A DNA stretch of 64,000 nucleotides from Streptomyces sp. IMTB 2501 (lineage in GTDB: Bacteria; Actinomycetota; Actinomycetes; Streptomycetales; Streptomycetaceae): the NCBI RefSeq assembly GCF_001953885.1, contig NZ_MQUS01000002.1, positions 62,001-126,000 of the forward strand, read 5' to 3'. Position 1 is the first letter of the stretch, and the number at the start of each line of letters is the position of its first letter. The notes under the pieces are model-generated. The model did no database searches, was not told where the DNA came from, and saw nothing but the letters and a program-made list of their open reading frames with translations. The position numbers were made by a program, and so were the translations under genes. Positions 1-8,548 of this stretch are shown here, in pieces.

Positions 1-1
1 G

Positions 2-475
2 CGCTATGTCCACTACATGCAGTACGACACCCGTATCTGCGTCGCCGATCCGGACAACTCCTGTTTCTTCGAGGGCTGGACCACCGGCGATCCGGACGTC
101 ACGTGTGACTGCGGCTCCCGGATCGAGGGCATCGGCCGGCCGCGCATGGAGCCGAGCTTCGTGCCCGGCGCGATCGACCGGATGATGAAGGTCCCGGACG
201 CGGCGAGTGTCGCCGCCGTACGCGCCCTGGAGGGGGCCATCGGCCGCAAGGCGGGCGGCTCCACGGGCACCGGACTGTGGAGCGCGCTGAAGATCGTCTC
301 CGAGATGGTGGCCGAGAACCGCCGGGGCAGCGTCGTCACCCTGCTGTGTGACCCGGGCGACCGCTATCTCGACAAGTACTACTCCGACGCCTGGCTCGCG
401 GAACAGGGCCTGGACATCACGCCGTACGCGACGGCGATCGACACGCTCCTGGCGACGGGTGTGTGGCCGCACTGA
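2..475 (+). CDS. PLP-dependent cysteine synthase family protein, C-terminal part
   Basis: The reading frame is open from the window edge, so only the last 157 residues are present and the start lies outside. The visible part resembles the C-terminal half of a fold-type II PLP enzyme of the cysteine synthase / cystathionine beta-synthase family: a loop with clustered cysteines (CDCGSRIEGIG), the glycine-rich GGSTGTG segment that contacts the PLP phosphate region, and a terminal VTLLCDPGDRYLDKYY segment typical of the family. The catalytic lysine would be upstream and cannot be checked. The subgroup has extra cysteines (ICVADPDNSC, CDC), as in the actinobacterial PLP-dependent cysteine synthase-like proteins. 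The substrate cannot be told from this fragment. A gap of about 230 bp separates it from the conservon, so it is probably a separate transcription unit. Confidence 0.8.
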   Translation, partial: RYVHYMQYDTRICVADPDNSCFFEGWTTGDPDVTCDCGSRIEGIGRPRMEPSFVPGAIDRMMKVPDAASVAAVRALEGAIGRKAGGSTGTGLWSALKIVSEMVAENRRGSVVTLLCDPGDRYLDKYYSDAWLAEQGLDITPYATAIDTLLATGVWPH

Positions 476-707
476 CCCGGCCCCGCCTCTTCGGCGGCCG
501 TCGCCCGACGGGAGGGTGACAGGACTGTGTGGGTTTGGTGACGTCTCAATCCGGCTTGTGAGCAAGCTGGTTGTGTCTGAGTGACTGATAAGATCATCCC
601 ACTTTTCAGTGGGCTGACGGCGTGTCACGTTGCGCGCCTGGGGGACAGTCGCAAAGCCACCATCGCGCTCAATTGCTCCTGGCGCGATGCGACTTGAAGA
701 GAGTCTC

Positions 708-1910
708 ATGACGTCATTGACCCAGGATCCACTGCTGTGGATCTTGCTGGTGGTGCTCATCGCTGCGGTCGTCGCAGTGATGCGGGCCCGGAGAACCAAT
801 ATGGCGCTCCGAAGAACGAGGAAGGATCTGGAGACAGGACTGAGCGAGGCCCGCGGCGATGTCGGTCAGCTCCACACACACATCGCCGCGCTGACCGCAC
901 AGCAACAGCGCGACCTCGCGGACGTACGGGCGGACGCCGAGGCGGCGACCAAGGCGGTGCTGAAGTCCGCGATGGGAACGCTGCAGTCGCTCGCCGAGGA
1001 GCAGCAGGTCCTCCTGGACAGCCTCCTGAGGAAGTACGGCGACACCACGGAGGTCCTGGCCGACCTGATGTCGGTCGACCACACCGGCAGCCAGTTCGGC
1101 CGCCGCGCCAAGGGCATCTCCGTGCTGTGCGGCGGCTGGCTGGGCCGGCGTGACGGCGCCGCCACGGTCTACGACGTCGCGCGCAGCGCCCAGGGCCGGA
1201 TCAAGGACTTCAACCGGGTCAGCGTCCACTCGCAGGTCAACGTCTCGCTCGTCGGCAAGGCGGTCGAGCCGGTTGCCGTCGTGCTGGCGGAGGTGCTGGA
1301 CAACGCGACGAACTACAGTGCGCCCGGAACGCCCGTCGAGGTCAACATCCAGGCCGTACCGACCGGTGTGTGCTTCATCGTGGACGATGCCGGTCTGGGC
1401 ATGGACCAGGAGACCAAGGACCGGGCGGCGGCGCTGCTCACCGTCGACGGTCCCGTCGACATCACCGGTCTCGGCGATCCGCCGCGGTTCGGCTTCGCCG
1501 TGTGCGGCATGCTCGCCGCCCGCTACGGCTTCGCCGTCTCCGTCGGCTCCGTGTCCCCCTACGGCGGAGTGCGTGCAGTGATTCGTGTGCCCGAAAACCT
1601 TCTCGCGGCCGACGTTCCTTCCCCTCCGGCCGACGCCCAGATCCCCGCAGGCCCGGAGGAGGTACCCCAGAGGCTGGCGTCGGTTCCGGCCGTGGGCCCC
1701 TCGCACGTGGTGGGAACGACCCAGGGAGGTCTGCCCAAACGGCGCAGGCGCAGTGGCCCGGTCACGGTGGTCCCGGCCCTCGACACCGCCGGCCAGGAGC
1801 GAACGGCCGAGCCGGACAGCGAGGTCACGGCGTCGCGGCTCGGGGCGTTCGCGCGCGGTACACAGCTCGGGCGCACCACGAACACCACGGAAGGATCTGA
1901 CAACAAGTGA
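708..1910 (+). CDS. cvnA: Conservon histidine-kinase-like ATPase CvnA
   Basis: First gene of a conservon, a four-gene signalling unit of actinomycetes thought to form a membrane-associated complex like a eukaryotic G-protein system. The 400-aa product has one N-terminal membrane segment (about residues 6-26), a charged helical or coiled-coil stretch, then a GHKL ATPase domain. The N box is LDNATNYS, the G1 box is VDDAGLGMD, and a glycine-rich GFAVCGMLAARYG segment follows. The C-terminal 120 residues are Pro/Arg-rich and low in complexity. I see no convincing phospho-accepting His box, as is usual for CvnA. I chose ATG 708 because the membrane segment follows at once; the frame is open further upstream but that part has no domain sense. 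The stop overlaps the GTG of the next gene by 4 bp (GTGA), so translation is probably coupled. Confidence 0.88.
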   Translation: MTSLTQDPLLWILLVVLIAAVVAVMRARRTNMALRRTRKDLETGLSEARGDVGQLHTHIAALTAQQQRDLADVRADAEAATKAVLKSAMGTLQSLAEEQQVLLDSLLRKYGDTTEVLADLMSVDHTGSQFGRRAKGISVLCGGWLGRRDGAATVYDVARSAQGRIKDFNRVSVHSQVNVSLVGKAVEPVAVVLAEVLDNATNYSAPGTPVEVNIQAVPTGVCFIVDDAGLGMDQETKDRAAALLTVDGPVDITGLGDPPRFGFAVCGMLAARYGFAVSVGSVSPYGGVRAVIRVPENLLAADVPSPPADAQIPAGPEEVPQRLASVPAVGPSHVVGTTQGGLPKRRRRSGPVTVVPALDTAGQERTAEPDSEVTASRLGAFARGTQLGRTTNTTEGSDNK

Positions 1911-2308
1911 AGATCGACCTGTCCTGGGTGCTGAACGACGTGCTGGAGGTGCGTGGAGCCCGGCACGCGGTCCTCGTCTCGGGCGACGGCCTGCTGCTGC
2001 AGCGCTCCGACGACATCGCGCGGGACGACGCCGAGACGAACGCCGCCGCGATGAGTTCGATGCAGTCGCTGAGCCGTGCCGTCGCGGGGTTCGTGGGAGC
2101 GGGACACGGGATCTGGAAGCAGACGCTGCTGGAGTACGACGACGGCTGGATTTTTCTGATCGCCGCAGGTCAGGGCTCATATCTCGCCGTCTCGGCCGCG
2201 CTGGACGTGGACATGGAGGCCATGTCGTTCCGGATGCAGAAGACGGTGGCGGGCCTGAGCAAGGCGATGAGCGTGGCGCCGCGTTCGGACAGCGGTGCCG
2301 GAGCATGA
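1907..2308 (+). CDS. cvnB: Roadblock/LC7 domain protein CvnB
   Basis: A 133-aa single-domain roadblock/LC7 protein, second conservon component. The pattern LDWVLNDVLEVRGARHAVLVSGDGLLLQ-like (here starting DLSWVLNDV) followed by AAAMSSMQSLS and a hydrophobic strand near the end (GSYLAVSAALDVDM) is the standard roadblock fold. In other conservons this protein binds the GTPase CvnD and is believed to act as a GTPase-activating or scaffold partner. The GTG start overlaps the cvnA stop and is preceded by GGAAGGA; the stop overlaps the ATG of cvnC (ATGA). This tight packing indicates equimolar, coupled synthesis of the complex. Confidence 0.9.
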   Translation: MKIDLSWVLNDVLEVRGARHAVLVSGDGLLLQRSDDIARDDAETNAAAMSSMQSLSRAVAGFVGAGHGIWKQTLLEYDDGWIFLIAAGQGSYLAVSAALDVDMEAMSFRMQKTVAGLSKAMSVAPRSDSGAGA

Positions 2309-2679
2309 CGAGGCCCGGCGAGGAAGCATCCGTCACCAGCGAATTCGTCCGCTCCTACGTCATCACCGGCGGTCGGAGCCTGCCCGCCTCGGATGACCTG
2401 GCGCTGCACACCCTCGTCACCCTGGCTCCCGAGCGGACCCCTCCGCTGGGAGCCGGCCCCGAGGTGATGGCGATCTGGAAGCTGATCGCGGGCGGCTACC
2501 TGTCGGTCGCCGAGGTGGCCGGCCACGTGGGACTGCCGGTGGGGGTGGCCCGGCTGCTGCTGACCGATTTATTCGAGCAGGGCCACCTCCTGCGCCGCGC
2601 CGAGCCACCCCGGGCTCAGAACGTTGACAGAGCGACCCTCGAGAAGGTTCTGAATGGACTCCAATCCCTCATCGGCTGA
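2305..2679 (+). CDS. cvnC: DUF742 protein CvnC
   Basis: A 124-aa DUF742 protein, third conservon member. The family signature is visible: RSYVITGGRS near the N-terminus, a helical segment with a winged-helix-like feel in the middle (YLSVAEVAGHVGLPVGVARLLLTDLFEQG), and a conserved tail ending LEKVLNGLQSL. Its biochemical role is not settled; in conservons it is found to associate with the other Cvn proteins, and the HTH-like central part suggests DNA binding or protein contact. ATG 2305 overlaps the cvnB stop by 4 bp. The C-terminal 26 bp overlap the start of the GTPase gene. Confidence 0.88.
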   Translation: MTRPGEEASVTSEFVRSYVITGGRSLPASDDLALHTLVTLAPERTPPLGAGPEVMAIWKLIAGGYLSVAEVAGHVGLPVGVARLLLTDLFEQGHLLRRAEPPRAQNVDRATLEKVLNGLQSLIG

Positions 2680-3256
2680 GACGGCCCCTGGATCCATCTA
2701 CGTCTCCAGCGCGGTGACCAACGCCGCCAAGATCCTCGTCGTCGGGCACTTCGCGGTGGGCAAGACGACCCTCATCGGCTCGCTGTCGGAGATCACCCCG
2801 CTGCGGACCGAGGAGAAGATGACACAGGCGTCCCTCCATGTGGACGACCTCAGGGGCGTGACGGACAAGACCACCACCACCGTGGCCCTGGACTTCGGCC
2901 GGCTGACCCTCAGCGACGAACTCGTGCTGTACCTGTTCGGCACCCCCGGACAGCAGCGCTTCATGCAGCTGTGGGAGGACATGGCCCGCGGCGCGCTGGG
3001 CGCGCTCCTCCTGGTCGACCCCGCCCGGCTGGAGGAGACCTTCCCGGTCATCGACCTCGTAGAGGGGTACGGCCTTGAGTACGCCATCGCGGTCAACAGC
3101 TTCGCGCAGGGCAGGGTGTACGAGGAGGCGGAGGTGCGCGAGGCGCTCGACCTGCTCCCGGACACCCCCGTCGTCTACTGCGACGCCCGCGACCGGCAGT
3201 CCTCCGCCCACGCGCTGATAGAGCTCGTGCGTCACCTGCTCACCCGAGCCGCCTGA
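2654..3256 (+). CDS. cvnD: Ras-like GTPase CvnD
   Basis: A 200-aa small GTPase of the MglA/CvnD type, the switch component of the conservon. The P-loop is GHFAVGKTT (residues about 32-40), the switch region contains TDKTTTTVALDFG, and the G3-like motif is FGTPGQQRF in place of the usual DTAGQE, which is normal for this family. VNSF around residue 155 stands where the NKxD base-recognition motif would be. The start overlaps the end of cvnC by 26 bp. An ATG at 2654 rather than a later one keeps the usual 30-residue N-terminal extension before the P-loop. Confidence 0.9.
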   Translation: MDSNPSSAETAPGSIYVSSAVTNAAKILVVGHFAVGKTTLIGSLSEITPLRTEEKMTQASLHVDDLRGVTDKTTTTVALDFGRLTLSDELVLYLFGTPGQQRFMQLWEDMARGALGALLLVDPARLEETFPVIDLVEGYGLEYAIAVNSFAQGRVYEEAEVREALDLLPDTPVVYCDARDRQSSAHALIELVRHLLTRAA

Positions 3257-3306
3257 CACCCCCATCCCCGCCGGACCATCGGCCCGGAGCCAGCAGAAGG
3301 AACCCC

Positions 3307-4656
3307 ATGGACCGCCAGTCAGCCCCCGCCTCCGCCGCGGCCAGATGCCCCATGCACGACACGTCGTTCGCCGTCGACCCCCACCAGGTCTACGACCGGT
3401 TGCGCGCCCACGGTCCGGCCGGACCGGTCGAACTCGCCCCCGGTATCGACGCCACGCTCGTCGTCGGCCATGAGACGGCCCTGCGCGTGCTGCAGAACTC
3501 CTCGCTCTTCGCCCGGGACGCCCGCCGCTGGAAGGCCCTGAACGAAGGGCGGATCGGACTGGACCACCCGGTGCTGCCGATGATGGCGTACCGGCCCAAC
3601 TGTCTGTTCACCGACGGCGCCGTGCACCTGCGGCTGCGCAAGGCCGTCACGGACAGCCTGGCCCGGCTCAACATCACCCGAATACGGCGCGACGTCGAGC
3701 CCCTCGCCGACTACCTCATCGACCAGTTCAGCGAGCGAGGCCGGGCCGACCTTCTCAACGACTACGCCAAACTGCTGCCGCTGCTGCTGTTCAACAAGCT
3801 CTTCGGCTGCCCGGCGGACATCGGTGACACCCTGACCACCTCGATGTCGGCGATCTTCGACGGCAAGGACGCGCTGCGCGCCAACGAGGAACTCACCTCC
3901 TGCCTCATGGAGTTGATCGCCCTCAAGCGCCGCCGGCCCGGCGACGACGTGACCTCCTGGCTGATCCAGCACCCCGCGGGTCTGACCGACGAGGAACTCA
4001 AGGACCAGCTGGTCATGCTGATGGGCGCCGGAGTGGAACCCGAGCGCAATCTGATCGGCAACGCCCTGCTCCTGCTGCTGTCGCCCGACACCAGCGGACG
4101 TGACTCCGGGCTGCTGATCGAGGAGGCGATCGATCACGTGCTGTGGAACCAGACGCCGATCGCCAACTATGCCACCCACTACCCGGTCCAGGACGTGGAC
4201 CTCGGGGGAGTGGTGGCCGAGGCGGGCACACCCGTCGTCATCAGCTTCGCCGCGGCCAACAGCGATCCCGCGCTGGCCGAGGCCCGCCGCAAGCACAGCA
4301 AGGGCGCCCACCTGGCCTGGGGAGCCGGCCCGCACGCGTGCCCGGCCAAGGACCCGGCGCAGGTCATCGCCGTCACCGCGATCGAGAAGCTTCTCAATGC
4401 CCTGCCCGACCTGACCCTGGCTGTCCCGGAGAAGGACCTGGACTGGCGGCCCGGCCCGTTCCACCGGGCGCTGGTCGCGCTGCCCGTGGCCTTCAGCCCG
4501 ACACCGGCCACCCGCATGGCCTCCGCGGTGCAGGGCCGTACCGCCCCCGCCGCGGCGGAGCAGCCGCTCCCCACGGCACCGGTGGCCGCCGCCCGTCAGG
4601 AACCGGCCAGAAAGAAGGGCTTCTGGAGTACGTTCCTGGACATCTTCCGGGTGTGA
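3307..4656 (+). CDS. CYP157-like cytochrome P450 lacking the ExxR motif
   Basis: A 449-aa P450-fold protein immediately downstream of the conservon (50 bp, RBS AGAAGGA). The heme loop is WGAGPHACPA with Cys345. Two normally conserved features are missing. Where the K-helix ExxR should be, the sequence reads DHVLW (H277-V-L-W280), so both Glu and Arg are replaced. The I-helix reads MGAGVEPERN, without the oxygen-activating Thr. This combination is known from the CYP157 family of streptomycetes, which is typically found in conservons next to a second P450. The extended C-terminus (from about residue 400) is Ala/Pro-rich and ends with RKKGFWSTFLDIFRV, a basic-amphipathic tail that might touch the membrane or a partner. 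Whether the protein is a monooxygenase or a regulatory heme protein is open. Confidence 0.85.
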   Translation: MDRQSAPASAAARCPMHDTSFAVDPHQVYDRLRAHGPAGPVELAPGIDATLVVGHETALRVLQNSSLFARDARRWKALNEGRIGLDHPVLPMMAYRPNCLFTDGAVHLRLRKAVTDSLARLNITRIRRDVEPLADYLIDQFSERGRADLLNDYAKLLPLLLFNKLFGCPADIGDTLTTSMSAIFDGKDALRANEELTSCLMELIALKRRRPGDDVTSWLIQHPAGLTDEELKDQLVMLMGAGVEPERNLIGNALLLLLSPDTSGRDSGLLIEEAIDHVLWNQTPIANYATHYPVQDVDLGGVVAEAGTPVVISFAAANSDPALAEARRKHSKGAHLAWGAGPHACPAKDPAQVIAVTAIEKLLNALPDLTLAVPEKDLDWRPGPFHRALVALPVAFSPTPATRMASAVQGRTAPAAAEQPLPTAPVAAARQEPARKKGFWSTFLDIFRV

Positions 4657-4681
4657 TGCCGCGGAGTTCTTCCGCGGCGGA

Positions 4682-4727
4682 TGTGCGGCATGTGTGGACT
4701 TCTTCCGGGACTGGTGTGCGGCATGTG
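4682..4727. repeat. 13-bp direct repeat between the two P450 genes
   Basis: TGTGCGGCATGTG occurs at 4682-4694 and again at 4715-4727, a spacing of 33 bp (about three helical turns). A 7-bp hairpin (CCGCGGA/TCCGCGG, 4659-4677) directly follows the first P450 stop. The pair lies about 95-140 bp before the second P450 start and could be an operator or simply a local duplication. Confidence 0.4.
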
Positions 4728-4820
4728 ACGGGAGCAACACTGACGGGCGCATGGCGAGGGAGAGGGGAAGGGTAGGTTCCGGCGGTATTCCGGTAGCGCC
4801 CAGCCACAGAGGAGCTTCGC

Positions 4821-6083
4821 GTGACCGCCGTTGGCGTCATACGCGGTACCACCACAGACCGCCGAGCCGTCATCCCCCTCCTTCGTCGCCTCCGTTCCGG
4901 CGAAGGGCAGGCCAACCCCCTCCCCGTCTGGGACGAACTGCGCGCACTGGGCGAGGTGGTGCCCGCTCCCTGGGGCGGGTACTTCGTGACCGGATTCGAC
5001 ACCTGTAGCCAGATCCTGCGTGGCCGGGACTGGCTCGTACCGGACTTCGCCTGGCAGGAACGCCGGCCCGACGCGGCCCGCTGGCAGGACCCGGCGACCC
5101 GGGAGATGACGCGGACGCTCTCCCGCCTCAACCCGCCCGAGCACACCTTCCGGCGCCGCGCCCTCGGCAACCTCTTCGACCGCGGCACCCTGGAGGCCAT
5201 GCGGCCTCGCGTCGAGGACCATGTCACCCGGCTCCTGGACCGCCTCGGCTTAGCGCTGCGTACCCATGGCGAGGCCGACTTCGTCACCACGGTCGGCGAC
5301 CAACTGCCCATCCACACCGTCGGCCAGTGGCTCGCCATCCCGGCCGAGCACTACCCCCGCATCCTCGACTTCACCCACCGTCAGGTCCACGCCCAGGAAC
5401 TCATCCCCACCAGGAGCGAACTGGCCGTCTCGGCCCAGGCCACCCTGGAGATGAAGGGCTTCTTCACCGGCCTCGTCGCCCACCGCCGCGCCCACCCCGG
5501 CGACGACGTCCTCACCGGCTGGATCCGCTACTGGGACGCCCAGTACCCCGGTGACCGGGCGGCGGCGGACCAGATGCTCTACGACCTGACGATGTTCATC
5601 ACCATCGCCTCCCTGGAGACCACGGCGACCCTGCTGACCAACGCCGTGTGGTTCCTGACCCAGGACCCCGCCCGGGCCGACCGGCTGCGCCGGCACCCCG
5701 AGGACCTCGACGACGCGATCGACGAGGTGCTGCGCTACGACCCGCCGATCCACCTCAACTCCCGCTTCGCCGCGGACGACACCGTCCTCGCCGGCGTGCC
5801 CGTCGCCAAGGGCACCACCGTCCACGTCCTCTACGGCGCCGCCAACCACGACCCGCGGCGCAACCCGGACCCCCACACCTTCGACATCCACCGCAAGGGA
5901 GGCCACCTCACCTTCGGCGGCGGCGCCCACTACTGCCTCGGCACGGCCCTGGCCCGCCTGGAGGCGAGCCTTCTGCTCACCCAGCTGCTGGAACGATTCC
6001 CCACCCTGCGGCCGACCGCGGGGCCGACCTACGCGAACCGGATGGTCTTCCGGCGCATGACTTCCCTGAGAGTGACGACATGA
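4821..6083 (+). CDS. Cytochrome P450 (conservon-associated)
   Basis: A 420-aa canonical bacterial class I P450. The K-helix motif EVLR (Glu302-Arg305) and the heme loop FGGGAHYCLG with Cys372 are intact. The I-helix reads TIASLETT, with the acid-alcohol pair ET present but Ser in place of the usual Gly. It uses external ferredoxin and reductase, neither of which is encoded here. GTG 4821 follows GAGGAG at good spacing. The pairing of an ExxR-less CYP157-like protein with a normal P450 downstream matches the CYP157-CYP154 type arrangement of other conservons, but I cannot assign this one to a numbered family. Its stop overlaps the ATG of the enoyl-CoA hydratase by 4 bp, so the two are probably co-translated. 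Confidence 0.9.
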   Translation: MTAVGVIRGTTTDRRAVIPLLRRLRSGEGQANPLPVWDELRALGEVVPAPWGGYFVTGFDTCSQILRGRDWLVPDFAWQERRPDAARWQDPATREMTRTLSRLNPPEHTFRRRALGNLFDRGTLEAMRPRVEDHVTRLLDRLGLALRTHGEADFVTTVGDQLPIHTVGQWLAIPAEHYPRILDFTHRQVHAQELIPTRSELAVSAQATLEMKGFFTGLVAHRRAHPGDDVLTGWIRYWDAQYPGDRAAADQMLYDLTMFITIASLETTATLLTNAVWFLTQDPARADRLRRHPEDLDDAIDEVLRYDPPIHLNSRFAADDTVLAGVPVAKGTTVHVLYGAANHDPRRNPDPHTFDIHRKGGHLTFGGGAHYCLGTALARLEASLLLTQLLERFPTLRPTAGPTYANRMVFRRMTSLRVTT

Positions 6084-6871
6084 CTGCCCTCCCCCTGACG
6101 ACCCTCCCGGCCGAAGCCGTCCGGCGGACCCTGCGGACCCACCGGGAGGGCCCGGTTCTCACCATCGAGCTGAACAACCCCGAGCAGGGCAACGCGGTGA
6201 CCGATGACCTGCTGGACGACCTCCTGGCGGTCCTCCAGGACCAGGACCCGGCGGTCCGGGTGCTCGTGCTCGCCGGGAGCGGCGACGACTTCTGCCTCGG
6301 CGGGGACCGCAGCGAGTTCACCCGGCAACTCGCTCACGACCCCCTGGGCAGTGACATCCGTATGACGGGGATCAAGGCGCGGCGCGTCTGCGACGCCCTC
6401 ACCACGAACCCGGCCGTCACCATCGCGCGCGTGCACGGCAAGGCCATAGGGGCCGGTTTCGCCCTGGCGCTCGCCTGCGATCTGCGGGTCGGCTCCGAGG
6501 ACGCGACCTTCCGTCTCCCGGAACTCGCGCTCGGGCTGCCCACCGCGTGGGGCGGTCTGCTGCCCCGTCTCATCAGCGAGGTCGGTGCGGCCCACGTCCG
6601 CGAGATCGTCCTCACCGGCCGGGCCGTCACCGCGGCGGAAGCCCAGTCCCTGTCCATCCTGCAGCGGGTCGTCCCCGCTCAGGAGCTGGACGCGGCCGTC
6701 GCCGCCTGGGCCAAGCCCATCGTCCGCCGTCCCCGGTCCGCCCTGCGTGTCACCAAGACACTGCTCAACTCGCTGTCCTCGGCCTCGCGTCTGGCCGACG
6801 TCTCCGCGCTGGACGCGGAACTGATGGCCGCGGTCGTGACCGAGGCACACCACGGCCGCGGAGCCTACTGA
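6080..6871 (+). CDS. Enoyl-CoA hydratase/isomerase family protein
   Basis: A 263-aa crotonase-fold protein. The oxyanion-hole segments are visible: DDFCLGGDRSEF in the first half and HGKAIGAGFALALACDLRVG in the second, followed by the typical PELALGLPTAWGG. The first catalytic Glu of classical hydratases is not clearly in place and the exact reaction (hydration, isomerisation, dehalogenation or other acyl-CoA chemistry) cannot be predicted. Coupling (ATGA overlap) to the P450 suggests that the conservon operon modifies an acyl-CoA or polyketide-like small molecule. The gene is convergent with the next one; the two stops overlap by a few bases. Confidence 0.85.
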   Translation: MTALPLTTLPAEAVRRTLRTHREGPVLTIELNNPEQGNAVTDDLLDDLLAVLQDQDPAVRVLVLAGSGDDFCLGGDRSEFTRQLAHDPLGSDIRMTGIKARRVCDALTTNPAVTIARVHGKAIGAGFALALACDLRVGSEDATFRLPELALGLPTAWGGLLPRLISEVGAAHVREIVLTGRAVTAAEAQSLSILQRVVPAQELDAAVAAWAKPIVRRPRSALRVTKTLLNSLSSASRLADVSALDAELMAAVVTEAHHGRGAY

Positions 6872-7359
6872 TCACCGCTTCCTGACGACGGCTTCGCCAG
6901 GCGCCGGTCCAAGGCCGTCACCGCGTCACGGAAGGCGCGCCCCAGGCCCGCCCGGGCCAGATTGAGGACGAACCGGAACGGCGCCGCCCCGTCGGCGGCG
7001 AAGGTCCACTGCACGAGGGTGCCGGTGCCGTGAGGAGTGAGGCGCCACTGCTCGACCAGGGCACGGGCGCCCGGCGCGTTGGTGGTGTCGACGCGGTAGG
7101 CGTACACCTCGGGCTTCTTCGCCACGAGGACCGTCTCCGCGAACCGTGTACCGCCCATGAGCCGGATCTCCCGCCCGGCGCCGCCGTCGGTGGCCCGGGC
7201 GAGCGTCACCGCCGAGAACCACTGAGTCCAGCCGGGCACGTCCTCCGCGAGCGCGTGGAAGACCTGCTCGGGGGACGCTGACATGTTCCGCGCGAAGACC
7301 AGACGGACGGGCGCGGCCCCGACGAAGTCGAGGTCCACCGGGTGCAGACGACGAGCCAT
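6865..7359 (-). CDS. SRPBCC family protein (polyketide cyclase/START-like)
   Basis: A 164-aa single-domain SRPBCC (Bet v 1-like) protein. The N-terminal RLVFARNMSASPEQVFHALAEDVPGWTQWF is the usual first strand and helix, and WRLTPHGTGTLVQWTFAAD with a following FRFVLNLARAGLGRAFRD helix is the standard end. Such proteins bind hydrophobic ligands; many are polyketide cyclases or coenzyme Q-binding-like proteins, but this one has no specific signature. ATG 7359 has the RBS AAGGGGG at correct distance; a longer upstream frame has no domain content. It converges with the enoyl-CoA hydratase gene. Confidence 0.82.
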   Translation of the reverse strand: MARRLHPVDLDFVGAAPVRLVFARNMSASPEQVFHALAEDVPGWTQWFSAVTLARATDGGAGREIRLMGGTRFAETVLVAKKPEVYAYRVDTTNAPGARALVEQWRLTPHGTGTLVQWTFAADGAAPFRFVLNLARAGLGRAFRDAVTALDRRLAKPSSGSGDQ

Positions 7360-7427
7360 GGACGTAACCCCCTTGTGCCCCTCCCGCAGGGCGGTCGACC
7401 GGGCGGCCCACGATAGCTGACGGTCCC

Positions 7428-8258
7428 TCAGATGTCTGTGTCGTCTTCCCCGGGCTCGCCCGCCACCATCACGCGCAAGTGCTCCGAGATCTCCGCGCGC
7501 GCCTCGGCCGGCAGGCCGGCGTCGGTGACGAGCGTGTCCACCTGCTCCAGCGTGGCGAACGAACTCAGGCCCACCGTGCCCCACTTGGTGTGGTCGGCGA
7601 CCACCACGACCCGGCGCGCGGAGTGCACCAGCCGCCGGTTCGTCTCCGCCTCCGCGAGGTTCGGCGTGGACAGACCGGCCTCGACCGATATGCCGTGCAC
7701 CCCGAGGAACAGCAGGTCGAAGTGGAGGGCGGCGATCGCCTGGTCGGCCACCGGCCCCACCAGCGAGTCCGACGGGGTGCGCACCCCGCCGGTCAGTACG
7801 ACCGTGGCCGCGCCCTGTCGCTGGCCCGAGGTGCGCTGCGCCGCGTGGAACACGTCCGCGACCCGCACCGAGTTCGTCACGACGGTAAGATCGGGTACCT
7901 CCAGCAGGTGCTGGGCGAGCGCGTACGTCGTCGTACCGCCGGACAGGGCGATCGCCGTGCCCGGGGTGACCAGCCGGGCGGCGGCCCGGGCGATGTCCTC
8001 CTTGGCCGTCAGCTCCAGACCCGACTTGGCCTCGAAGCCCGGCTCATGGGTGCTGGCCTCGACCACGGGCACCGCACCGCCGTGCACCTTCTCCAGCACA
8101 CCCTGGCGGGCGAGGGCGTCCAGGTCACGGCGGACGGTCATGTCCGACACGCCGAGCTTGCGGGTCAGTTCGTTGACGCGCACCCCGCCCCGGCGCCGGA
8201 CCTCGTCGACGATCAGGGCGCGACGCTGCTCCGCGAGGAGGTTCTGATTCTCGCTCAC
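7428..8258 (-). CDS. DeoR/GlpR-family sugar-sensing transcriptional regulator
   Basis: A 276-aa DeoR-type repressor. The N-terminal winged HTH reads RRALIVDEVRRRGGVRVNEL followed by LGVSDMTVRRDLDALARQG, the classic DeoR signature, and the rest is the ISOCOT sugar-phosphate-binding domain (IALSGGTTTYALA phosphate loop; VVVADHTKWG near the end). GTG 8258 is preceded by AAAGGA. Such regulators usually control an adjacent sugar or polyol operon, but none lies next to it here, so its targets are elsewhere or on its own promoter. The 290 bp between it and the divergent gene at 8549 would hold both promoters. Confidence 0.88.
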   Translation of the reverse strand: MSENQNLLAEQRRALIVDEVRRRGGVRVNELTRKLGVSDMTVRRDLDALARQGVLEKVHGGAVPVVEASTHEPGFEAKSGLELTAKEDIARAAARLVTPGTAIALSGGTTTYALAQHLLEVPDLTVVTNSVRVADVFHAAQRTSGQRQGAATVVLTGGVRTPSDSLVGPVADQAIAALHFDLLFLGVHGISVEAGLSTPNLAEAETNRRLVHSARRVVVVADHTKWGTVGLSSFATLEQVDTLVTDAGLPAEARAEISEHLRVMVAGEPGEDDTDI

Positions 8259-8548
8259 GTACGCTCCGGTCCTTTCGCCGTCATCCGTCCGACACCTCCG
8301 CACACCGCCTCCGACCAGGAGGTACCGTCCGTCCGGAGATGCGCGGGCGTCCCATCCTTTCACGGGTCGGTAGGGGTTGCGCCACCACCTGTCACGACGC
8401 GCACATGCCACTCCCGCCCCCGCCGTCCCGGCCACCGTCACACGAATCGGGGAGATCCCGTGACGAGAGGTGTACATGACCACCGGAGAGGAGAGCCTGA
8501 AGCCCGCATCGACACATGCCTTCGGTGCCTCTCGGGGGTGCGAGAACA

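Noticed and set aside
571..594. TTGTGT and TAAGAT as a promoter for the conservon
   Set aside because: The spacing of 12 bp is too short for a normal -35/-10 pair and no better combination is clear.
714..2336. Long open frame on the minus strand opposite cvnA-cvnB
   Set aside because: Arg-rich shadow of high-GC coding DNA, no RBS or domain; the plus strand holds well-recognised conservon genes.
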